A stretch of DNA of 64,000 nucleotides from an uncultured Lachnospiraceae bacterium. Lineage in GTDB: Bacteria; Bacillota; Clostridia; Lachnospirales; Lachnospiraceae. A model generated the notes under the pieces. That model was not told where the DNA came from. It saw nothing but the letters and a program-made list of their open reading frames with translations, and ran no database searches. Positions 52,417 to 60,143 of this stretch are shown here, piece after piece. The DNA is taken from NCBI GenBank assembly GCA_934401915.1, contig CAKRSV010000003.1, positions 1-64,000 on the forward strand. The letters run 5' to 3'. The position numbers were made by a program, and so were the translations under genes. Numbering within the stretch: the first letter of the stretch is position 1; the number at the start of each line of letters is the position of its first letter.

Positions 52417-54285
52417 ATGGAAAGAAGATCGTTAGCTGGGAAATATGGAAACTGCATAGGCGTACTGCTGATCGTGCTTCTCAATGCGATCGCTATGGGA
52501 GTTTTTTTCGACTTTTATTATGATCTCAACGACGATACCATGATGAAAGATATCATGTCGGGGAGATATTCGGGAACACCGGACGGACATAACATGCAGA
52601 CGTTGTATCCGCTCGGCTTTTTCCTTAGTTTGTTGTACAGGCTGTGCGGGGGAATACCCTGGTATGGCCTGTTTCTATTCCTGTGCCAGTTTGGATGTCT
52701 GTATCTGGTCGGACTGCGGCTGGCGGCTGGTGCCCGGACGGTGCAGGCAGAGGGCAGGGGAAAGGCAGGAGCCTGTGCCGGACTTGTGACGGCAGCCGTA
52801 GGACTCACCCTGTTTTCGTGGGGTGTTTTTCTTCCGCATATGATAAATGTGCAGTACACCATCACGTGTGCGATGCTGTCGGCAACGGCGATCTTCTGGT
52901 TTCTGACAACGTCGCGCAGGGAGGGCGTCAGAGCCTTTTTGACAGGCAGTATCCCGGCGGTGCTGCTGGTTCTTCTGGCATATCAGCTCAGGACGGAGAT
53001 GCTGCTGCTGACTTTGCCGTTTGTCGCCTGCGCCGGCTTTTTTTGCTGGACGGAGGAGGAGAAGTTCTTTTCGAAGGAAAATCTGCTGAAGTATGGCTCT
53101 GTGGCAGGCGTGATCGCGGCGGGCATCCTGCTGCTGACCGCGCTGGATTCGGCGGCATATGCTGGGGAGGAGTGGAAGGATTTCCGAAGGTTCTTTGAGG
53201 AACGGACGACGATATATGACTTTTATCCCGAGATCATCACGCAGGACGCGTATCAGGCGGAGCTTTCAGACATCGGGATTTCGGAAACACGGCAGGAGCT
53301 TCTGCGCAATTATAATTTCGGACTGGACGAGGGGATCGACACGGAACTGCTGGCGCAGGTGAGCCGCCTGGCGCAGGAAAGCATTGGAGCGCAGCGCAGC
53401 TGGCCGGCAATTTTGCGGGAGCAGCTTTGGGCGTACCGGTACCGCTTTACACACAGTCAGGACGCACCGTATAATCTTCTTGTGGTGTGGGCCGCGGCGG
53501 CAGTACTGATCACGGGAGTGCGCTGTGGTATGGAATGCAGAGAAAAACCGGTATGGAAACGGTATGCAGCCGTGTGGCAGCTGGCGTTGCTCTTCCTGAT
53601 GCGGACGGCGATCTGGCTGTTCATTCTGGCGAGGGGAAGGTATCCGGAGAGGATCACCCACTCGCTGTATCTGGTGGAGCTTGTCCTGCTGTCCGGTATG
53701 CTTTTGCGGCAGCGCGCGCGCGGCCTTGCCGGAGAAGAGACAGGAAAGAATGTGTACGGAAGCATTTTGCGGGGAATGACGCTGATCCTGCTTGTGATCC
53801 CGCTGCTGAATCTGGCGGACAGTGTTGCGCAGGTCAGGCTCGATCAGGAACGCAGACAGAGCGTCAACCGGCAGTGGCAGGAGATCGACGACTACTGCAC
53901 GCAGTATGCGGATCACTTCTATTTCGAGGATGTGTATTCGACGGTCAGCTTTTCGGAGAAGCTGCTGGCAGATCCCTCCGGCTGGAACCGCACGGAGAGA
54001 AAGATACACGACCGCGGAGCCAACTATGACATTCTGGGCGGCTGGATGTGCAAAAGCCCGCTCTACCGCGAAAAACTTGCAGGATATGGAATAGAACAGG
54101 CGGGGGATGCGCTGCTCAAAGGATCGGCTTATCTGATCGTCTCGGACGCCGAGGCGCAGGACGGATTGAACTGGCTTCTTGACTATTATGAGGAGCAGGG
54201 TGTCACGGCAGTGGTGGTCTGCGAGGAACGGATCGGGGATCACTACGGCGTGTACCGTGTGGACAGGAGTGCGGATCATGGATAA
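52417..54285 (+). CDS. Polytopic membrane protein, GT-C-like, unassigned
   Basis: 622 residues with about ten membrane helices. The first outer loop reads FDFYYDLNDDTMMKDIMSGR, then YPLGFFLSLLYRLCGGIPWY. Similar N-D-D and SGxY patterns occur in uncharacterised Firmicutes membrane proteins of glycan loci. A soluble C-terminal domain of about 170 residues ends the protein. It may be an extracytoplasmic glycosyltransferase; evidence is topology and context. It overlaps the GNAT gene by 8 bp. The ribosome site is weak and lies close to a strong hairpin. Confidence 0.58.
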   Translation: MERRSLAGKYGNCIGVLLIVLLNAIAMGVFFDFYYDLNDDTMMKDIMSGRYSGTPDGHNMQTLYPLGFFLSLLYRLCGGIPWYGLFLFLCQFGCLYLVGLRLAAGARTVQAEGRGKAGACAGLVTAAVGLTLFSWGVFLPHMINVQYTITCAMLSATAIFWFLTTSRREGVRAFLTGSIPAVLLVLLAYQLRTEMLLLTLPFVACAGFFCWTEEEKFFSKENLLKYGSVAGVIAAGILLLTALDSAAYAGEEWKDFRRFFEERTTIYDFYPEIITQDAYQAELSDIGISETRQELLRNYNFGLDEGIDTELLAQVSRLAQESIGAQRSWPAILREQLWAYRYRFTHSQDAPYNLLVVWAAAAVLITGVRCGMECREKPVWKRYAAVWQLALLFLMRTAIWLFILARGRYPERITHSLYLVELVLLSGMLLRQRARGLAGEETGKNVYGSILRGMTLILLVIPLLNLADSVAQVRLDQERRQSVNRQWQEIDDYCTQYADHFYFEDVYSTVSFSEKLLADPSGWNRTERKIHDRGANYDILGGWMCKSPLYREKLAGYGIEQAGDALLKGSAYLIVSDAEAQDGLNWLLDYYEEQGVTAVVVCEERIGDHYGVYRVDRSADHG

Positions 54286-54808
54286 AGAGAGCGTATATCT
54301 CCGGCCGATGACCCTGGAGGATTCGGAACAGGTCGTGGGATGGAGAAATAAGGGGTTTGTGAGAAAAAATTTTATCTACCAGAAGCTTTTTACTGTGGAA
54401 GGGCAGAGAGAATGGTATCTTACGCAGGTGAAGACAGGAAACGTGGCACAGTTCATCGTCTGTCTGCGCGGCGGGAGAGGGGTCGGGAGCACTTATCTGC
54501 GTGATATCGACAGAGAAAAGGGGACGGCAGAATACGGGATCTTCCTCGGGGAGAAGGACATTCTGGGACAGGGGATCGGAACGCTGGCGGCGCAAAAGAC
54601 GCTGGACTACGCGTTTGGAGAGCTGGGACTGGAAAAGGTCTTTCTGCGGTTTCTGGAGGACAACATCGGAGCCGGCAGGAGCTATGAGCACGCCGGGTTT
54701 CGCCGGATAGAGGGACGCGAAGAACAGGTGCATCTGGAGGATGGCGTCCACACCGTGCTTTTTATGGAGATCTGCCGGGAGGAATGGCAGATGCGGATGG
54801 AGGAATAG
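54278..54808 (+). CDS. GNAT N-acetyltransferase, candidate PseH or Fuc4N acetyltransferase
   Basis: 176 residues from ATG 54278, behind AGGAG inside the end of the previous gene. It has the RimJ/PseH-like start LRPMTLEDSEQVVGWRNKGF followed by VRKNF, the YLRDIDREKGTAEYGIFLGE strand, the acetyl-CoA loop ILGQGIGTLAAQKTLDYAF, and NIGAGRSYEHAGF. The WRN...VRKN feature is shared with PseH, the acetyltransferase step missing from the pse genes at 33.7-42.3 kb. It also lies two genes after wecE, so it could instead make dTDP-Fuc4NAc. The two roles cannot be separated by eye. Confidence 0.75.
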   Translation: MDKESVYLRPMTLEDSEQVVGWRNKGFVRKNFIYQKLFTVEGQREWYLTQVKTGNVAQFIVCLRGGRGVGSTYLRDIDREKGTAEYGIFLGEKDILGQGIGTLAAQKTLDYAFGELGLEKVFLRFLEDNIGAGRSYEHAGFRRIEGREEQVHLEDGVHTVLFMEICREEWQMRMEE

Positions 54809-54817
54809 AGACAGGCT

Positions 54818-55765
54818 ATGAAGAAGATGATAAGTTTTGTGATTCCCTGTTACCGGTCGCAGCAGACGATCGGCGGGGTGATAGAGGAGATCAACTTGAC
54901 GATGGAGGGGATGCCGGAATATACGCATGAGATCATTCTGGTAAACGACGCTTCCCCCGACCAGACGTATGAGACGATTCGGGAGCTTTGCAGACAGCAT
55001 AAAAACATCTGCGGCATCAATCTGGCAAAGAATTTCGGGCAGCACGCGGCATTGATGGCGGGATTCCACTATGTACACGGCGAGATCGTGGTCTGTCTGG
55101 ACGACGATGGACAGACGCCCGCCAACGAGGTCGGCAAACTCCTGAAGGAGATCGAGAAGGGGGCGGATGTGGTCTATGCAAGCTACGCGCATAAAAAACA
55201 TTCGGCGTTCCGCAATTTTGGGAGCAAGGTCAACGAAGCGATGGCGCATATCATGCTCGGAAAACCCAAAGAGCTGATGGTATCCAGCTACTTTGCCGCA
55301 AGGCGGTTTATCGTGGATGAGATGATCGGCTACGCCAACCCGTACCCCTATGTCATCGGGCTGGTGCTGCGCTCCACGAAGAACATTGTCAATGTGGAGG
55401 TCAAGCACAGGGAGCGCGAGGTGGGAACCTCCGGCTATACGCTTGGCAAGCTGCTCGCGCTGTGGTTCAACGGCTTTACGGCGTTCAGCGTCAAGCCGCT
55501 GCGTCTGGCGACTGTGATCGGAACGATATCGGCGTTTGCAGGCTTTCTCTACGGGATCTATACCGTGGTGAAGAAGCTGATCAATCCTGATGTGGTGATC
55601 GGTTTCAGCGCGCTGATGTCGGCGATCGTCTTTTTCTGCGGACTGATCCTGCTGATGCTGGGGATCATCGGCGAGTATGTCGGCAGAATTTATATATCCC
55701 TCAACAATTCCCCGCAGTTTGTGATCAGAGAGTGCATAGATGAACGAGATTCGATGGAAGATTAA
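54818..55765 (+). CDS. Polyprenyl-phosphate glycosyltransferase, ArnC/GtrB-like (GT2)
   Basis: 315 residues. GT-A core with MISFVIPCYRSQQTIGGVIE, LVNDASPDQTYETIRELC, NLAKNFGQHAALMAGFHYVH, and the acidic CLDDDGQTPANEVGKL. Two C-terminal membrane helices follow (about 228-255 and 266-292). The subgroup loads sugars such as amino-arabinose or formyl-Fuc4N-type sugars onto undecaprenyl phosphate. Because wecE and a GNAT lie just upstream, a Fuc4N-type donor is a reasonable guess. The 3' end overlaps the next gene by 26 bp. Confidence 0.88.
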   Translation: MKKMISFVIPCYRSQQTIGGVIEEINLTMEGMPEYTHEIILVNDASPDQTYETIRELCRQHKNICGINLAKNFGQHAALMAGFHYVHGEIVVCLDDDGQTPANEVGKLLKEIEKGADVVYASYAHKKHSAFRNFGSKVNEAMAHIMLGKPKELMVSSYFAARRFIVDEMIGYANPYPYVIGLVLRSTKNIVNVEVKHREREVGTSGYTLGKLLALWFNGFTAFSVKPLRLATVIGTISAFAGFLYGIYTVVKKLINPDVVIGFSALMSAIVFFCGLILLMLGIIGEYVGRIYISLNNSPQFVIRECIDERDSMED

Positions 55766-57596
55766 AATAAATACGCTGGCGCTGGTGCTTTCTACGGCAG
55801 CCGCGCTGTGCTTTCCGCAGATCCTGAACCTGAAGGACAATGCGCTGGGATTCACGAACAGTATTTTTTCAGTGATGGTCTGGCTCCTGTGCTATTATGC
55901 CGTGGATCTCTCGCTCCATACGATCGATCTGCGGGATAAAAGAGGCTGGATTCTCGCCGGGATCCTGTCGTTTCTGTTTACCGCCGCGATGCTGTTCGGG
56001 GTGAGGCTGGATTCGGTGGAAAACGTCAACTTCAAGGACGCCATGCTGTGGATATCCCTGCCGGTGTTCACCTGCCTGTTTGCGATACTGGTGCGCAAGT
56101 TCTGGAATTTTCTGGGTGGGATAGAAGAAAAAAGGATGCGGCTTGCTGCGCAGCTCGGTGAAAAAAAGCTGCCGGAGCTTCGCACGCGGACCCGCAACAT
56201 CCTGGTCTTTCTGGTGTTGTTTTTCTGCTGGTTTCTGGTCTTTCTGGCGGTCTATCCGGGCTTTTTTGTCTACGACGCGCAGGAGGAATACCTGCAGGTG
56301 GCGTCCAGAAATTTTACGACGCACCATCCGCTTCTCCATGTGCTTCTGCTGGGAGGAAGCATCTGTGCGGTGCACAAGGTGACGGGATCGTACAATCTGG
56401 GGATCGCCTGCTATACGCTGTTTCAGATGGCGGTGATCGCAGGCGTATTTACGGGGATGATCGCATATCTCCAGAAAAAGGGCGTATCCGTCTGGCTGAG
56501 GGTTCTTTCCGTCATTTATTTCGCGGTCTTTCCGGTCGTGGTGATGTTTACCCTGTGCTCTGCGAAGGATGCCCTGTTTACGGGCGCGCTGCTTTTGCTG
56601 GTCATTTCGCTGCTTGAGATGGGCTGTGCGGGAGAGAATTTTTTCGCCTCGCGGGGATGGCAGTGCACGCTGGTGTGCAGCGCGGCGCTGATGATGCTCC
56701 TGCGAAAGAACGGGGTGTACGCCTTTCTTGTGATGGTGCCGGTCCTTTTGCTGATGCAGAAAAGGCAGGAGAACAGAAAATACAGGAAAAGGCTGGGGGT
56801 GCTTCTCATCGGCGCGTTTGCACTCTTCCTGGCAGGAAATACCCTGCTGACCGTGAGCCTGCACGCGCAGGCAGGGGAGAATCAGGAAATCCTGACGGTG
56901 CCGATCCAGCAGCTTGCGAGAACCTATAAATATACGCCGGAGGCTTTTTCAGATGAAGAGAAGACGCTCCTGTTCCGGATCCTGCCGGAGGATGCGCTTG
57001 CGAGGTACAATCCTAGACTGTCCGATCCGGTGAAGTATTTTTTTAACAATCAGGAGTACGAGAAGGACCGCTCGCAGTACGCAAAGCTGTGGCTCAGTGT
57101 CGGGATGCGCAAGCCTCTCTCTTACCTGAACGCCTGGCTGATGACCTCCTACGGGTTCTGGTATCCGGACACGGTCATCAACGTGTATGCCGGAAATTCC
57201 GTGTTCACGTTCACCTACAAGGACTGCTCATACTTCGGTTACGAGGTTGAGGAGCCGGGCGTGAGGGCGAGCAAGATCCCCTGGCTGGACGAGGCGTACA
57301 GACGGCTTTCGCTGGAGATCCAGCAGGAAAAGATCCCGGTCCTGTCGATGCTGTACTCGCCGGGATGCCTGTTCTGGTGCTTTGCCTTCTTCTTCAGCTA
57401 TGCGCTGTACCGCAGGAAATATCATATTCTCCAGGCGTATGTGCTCGTGCTGCTCATGTGGCTGACGGTGATCCTGGGACCGACCTATCTGCCGCGCTAT
57501 GTGCTGATCTTCTGGTACGCGCTTCCGCTGTTTGTGGCGGTTATGTTCGAGGAAGAGCGGTTTGGTTGTAAAAACAGCAGAAGCATGGTATACTAA
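55740..57596 (+). CDS. DUF6020-like polytopic membrane protein (GT-C-like)
   Basis: 618 residues with about twelve membrane helices. The loop FLAVYPGFFVYDAQEEYLQV then NFTTHHPLLHVLLLGG is a hallmark of the DUF6020 family, which looks like GT-C glycosyltransferases (acidic Tyr-Asp and His-His-Pro in the first loops). It then has LCSAKDALFTGALLLLVISL. It probably takes the polyprenyl-phosphate sugar made by the enzyme encoded just upstream, whose gene it overlaps. A promoter for the next gene lies in its last codons. Confidence 0.75.
   Translation: MNEIRWKIKINTLALVLSTAAALCFPQILNLKDNALGFTNSIFSVMVWLLCYYAVDLSLHTIDLRDKRGWILAGILSFLFTAAMLFGVRLDSVENVNFKDAMLWISLPVFTCLFAILVRKFWNFLGGIEEKRMRLAAQLGEKKLPELRTRTRNILVFLVLFFCWFLVFLAVYPGFFVYDAQEEYLQVASRNFTTHHPLLHVLLLGGSICAVHKVTGSYNLGIACYTLFQMAVIAGVFTGMIAYLQKKGVSVWLRVLSVIYFAVFPVVVMFTLCSAKDALFTGALLLLVISLLEMGCAGENFFASRGWQCTLVCSAALMMLLRKNGVYAFLVMVPVLLLMQKRQENRKYRKRLGVLLIGAFALFLAGNTLLTVSLHAQAGENQEILTVPIQQLARTYKYTPEAFSDEEKTLLFRILPEDALARYNPRLSDPVKYFFNNQEYEKDRSQYAKLWLSVGMRKPLSYLNAWLMTSYGFWYPDTVINVYAGNSVFTFTYKDCSYFGYEVEEPGVRASKIPWLDEAYRRLSLEIQQEKIPVLSMLYSPGCLFWCFAFFFSYALYRRKYHILQAYVLVLLMWLTVILGPTYLPRYVLIFWYALPLFVAVMFEEERFGCKNSRSMVY
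57566..57594 (+). promoter_or_regulatory. Promoter of the 57659 polymerase/ligase gene and downstream Pgl-like genes
   Basis: TTGTAA, 17-nt spacer, TATACT, located in the 3' end of the preceding coding sequence, 65 bp before the next start. Confidence 0.65.
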
Positions 57597-57658
57597 TCTG
57601 TACGGTATCTGCCCGGCGGGCGGATGAATAAGACATATGAAATAGATAAGGCTGAAAA

Positions 57659-60133
57659 ATGAATCGAGTGACAGACAAAAAACAGGCTGTGATGACCGTT
57701 CTCTGGATCGTGATCATCGGAGTGATCCTTTCGCTCTGGCCGCTGCGTCTCATAAATGAGACGGTAGTTTCAGATACAAATAAGCAGATGGTGGCGGAAT
57801 CGGAAGCCATCACGACAGACTATGTTGTCAAGCAGATGTTTATTGCCCAGTACGACCGGCTCAAGGATATAGAGATCTACTTTACGGACGGGGAAGTGGG
57901 AGCGGAGTTTAACTTCGTCCTTTACGACGCGTCGATGAATATTGTGATGCAGCAGGTGATCAGCACGGAGGATATGAAAGCGATTCCGGGCTATTGCAGG
58001 GTGCAGGTCAACATCGATACGGAAGTGGGTCGTGAATACTATTATCTGATCCAGGGGATCGATAAGCCGTTTCGCGTAGCCTATGAGAATACGGCGGATT
58101 CCGGCAACATTTACAACGGAACGCTCTATTATGGAAATGTGGAGGATACCGAGCACAATATGATCGCTGCCTACGATTACGAGGTGCCGCTGCGCAAGGG
58201 TAAGACGCTTGCGTGGGATCTCGGATTGCTGCTTGCCGGAGTTCTTCTCAGCCGGATCATAAAGAGATACTATGACGGCAGACCGGAGAAAAACCGTCTG
58301 GTCACGGTGGAGCAGGTGTGCCATAAGGTCTTTGGCCCTCTGGTCGTGGCTGCGGGCGTGCTTGGCGTCCTGACAGTGTGGCCGGGAAAGCTGTATACAC
58401 AGGAGAAGGCGTCGATCGTGTTCTTTGCGGTGGGAATCCTGCTTGCCATGCTGGTGCTTCTGTATGTTGTGTACCATGACAGGACGGGGATCTCGACGAC
58501 CAGGACTGTCTGGGACTGTCTCAAGGACAAATGGCAGGATTATCTGCAGTCTGCCATGATCGCCGGAGCGATCTGGGGCTGCTGCAATTATATGAACGGC
58601 TTATATGAGATCCATCATTCCGTGGCATACAGACAGGTGCTGGTGTTCCTTGCCCTGTCGGTGATCGCCACCTATCGGAAAAAGGAACTTTTTACGCTGT
58701 ACAATCTGATCTATCTGATCGCCGCAGCCGTGATCGGGTATCGTTATTATGGCACGGCTGTCTCTGCGCTGGAGGATCCGGAGGAGCTGGAGATCGAAGT
58801 GATCCGGCTGACTGTGTATGTCGGGATCCTGGCAGGAATGGTGCTGATCAACACGGTGCTGCTGTTCATAAGAAGGCAGATCCGCGGGCTGTCGCTGTGG
58901 TACGGCGCGCTTGTGACGGCGTTCTTTGTACTGATCATACTATACCGGAATACGCGCGGCTGGCCGATCTATCTGGTGTGTGCGTTTTCCCTGTTTTATT
59001 TTCGAATGGCAGGATGGGATAAAAGATCCCATTTATTACAGAATATAGGTAACGGCGTGCTGCTGCATTTTGGTCTGATGACCGTGTACTGCCTGCTGCA
59101 CAGACCGTATATGTTTTTCCAGTATTACCGGTATCCGTTTATTTTCCATACGGTGACGATATCGGCGGTCTACCTTGCCATGGTAGTCTGCGCGGCGCTT
59201 GTGAAGCTGCTGGATGCCTACCGGAGATGTCCGAGGCTGGCGGCGTATTACAAGGAGCTGCTGCTTTTCGGCATATCCTGTGTGTATCTGGTGATGACGC
59301 TGTCGAGAACGGGATATCTTGCGGTGATCTTTACGGCGCTGCTGGTGATCCCGGTGTGCTGTTTTTCCATGAAAAAGAGGTGGAGCAGCATGCTGCGCGC
59401 GGCGGGGGCGATGATCCTTGCCGTGGTACTGACTTTTCCGATCGTATTTACGGCACAGCGGATCCTGCCGTCTGTTGCGGCAAAGCCGGAGCTGCATGAG
59501 ATCGAGGAGCTTCCGACGGAGATCGTTCACGGAAGAGTGGTCGACTCCTATTACTATATTACGTTTGAACGGTTCGTACAGGTATTCCAGATGAAGGTTC
59601 TGGGCATCCCGGAGGAGAAGTGCGTCCGGGCGGGAAACTGGGCATTCCGGGAAAAGCAGCTGTTTGACGAGTGGTTCCGGCCGGAGCGCATCCTGCTTGC
59701 ATCGGCGCAGGATATGGCGGCAGCCGGGGAAGAAACGCAGGAGCAGGAATCCTATGCGAACGGAAGAATGGAGATTTTCAGGACCTACTATGAAAACCTG
59801 AACACGGTAGGACATGAGGATATGGGCATCATGCAGCCGGACGGCAACTTTATCGTGCATGCCCACAATATTTATCTGCAGGTGGCATATGACCACGGAA
59901 TCTATGTGGGGGCAGTCTTTTTGCTCCTGGGGGCAGGAACCTTTGTACAGGGGGCTGTTTTCTATCATAGAAAGAAGGAGAGCGTGGCGTGTGCGGCGCT
60001 GCCGTTTGCCATGATCACGCTGTTTGCGGTGGCAGGACTGACCGAGTGGATCTTCCATCCCTGCTGTCCGATCGCCTGCATCCTTCTTATGACCATGGCG
60101 CCGCTTCTTTTCGACTGCAGAAAAGAGGCATGA
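57659..60133 (+). CDS. O-antigen polymerase/ligase-like membrane protein
   Basis: 824 residues. One N-terminal helix, an outer beta domain (about 35-180), then about twelve helices. The Wzy_C/WaaL features are the SRTGYLAVIFTALLV helix and, in the large late loop (about 600-750), HAHNIYLQVAYDHGIYVGAV with the family H-x-H-N-x2-L pattern. It either polymerises repeat units or ligates glycan to a surface acceptor. The extra N-terminal outer domain is unusual for the family. It is the second polymerase candidate in the window, after the EpsG-type protein at 26493. Confidence 0.8.
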   Translation: MNRVTDKKQAVMTVLWIVIIGVILSLWPLRLINETVVSDTNKQMVAESEAITTDYVVKQMFIAQYDRLKDIEIYFTDGEVGAEFNFVLYDASMNIVMQQVISTEDMKAIPGYCRVQVNIDTEVGREYYYLIQGIDKPFRVAYENTADSGNIYNGTLYYGNVEDTEHNMIAAYDYEVPLRKGKTLAWDLGLLLAGVLLSRIIKRYYDGRPEKNRLVTVEQVCHKVFGPLVVAAGVLGVLTVWPGKLYTQEKASIVFFAVGILLAMLVLLYVVYHDRTGISTTRTVWDCLKDKWQDYLQSAMIAGAIWGCCNYMNGLYEIHHSVAYRQVLVFLALSVIATYRKKELFTLYNLIYLIAAAVIGYRYYGTAVSALEDPEELEIEVIRLTVYVGILAGMVLINTVLLFIRRQIRGLSLWYGALVTAFFVLIILYRNTRGWPIYLVCAFSLFYFRMAGWDKRSHLLQNIGNGVLLHFGLMTVYCLLHRPYMFFQYYRYPFIFHTVTISAVYLAMVVCAALVKLLDAYRRCPRLAAYYKELLLFGISCVYLVMTLSRTGYLAVIFTALLVIPVCCFSMKKRWSSMLRAAGAMILAVVLTFPIVFTAQRILPSVAAKPELHEIEELPTEIVHGRVVDSYYYITFERFVQVFQMKVLGIPEEKCVRAGNWAFREKQLFDEWFRPERILLASAQDMAAAGEETQEQESYANGRMEIFRTYYENLNTVGHEDMGIMQPDGNFIVHAHNIYLQVAYDHGIYVGAVFLLLGAGTFVQGAVFYHRKKESVACAALPFAMITLFAVAGLTEWIFHPCCPIACILLMTMAPLLFDCRKEA

Positions 60134-60143
60134 GGAACAGAAC

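Noticed and set aside
54203-55855. 550-codon minus-strand frame across the GNAT and ArnC-like genes
   Set aside because: Shadow of two rightward genes with clear motifs; its own translation matches nothing recognisable.
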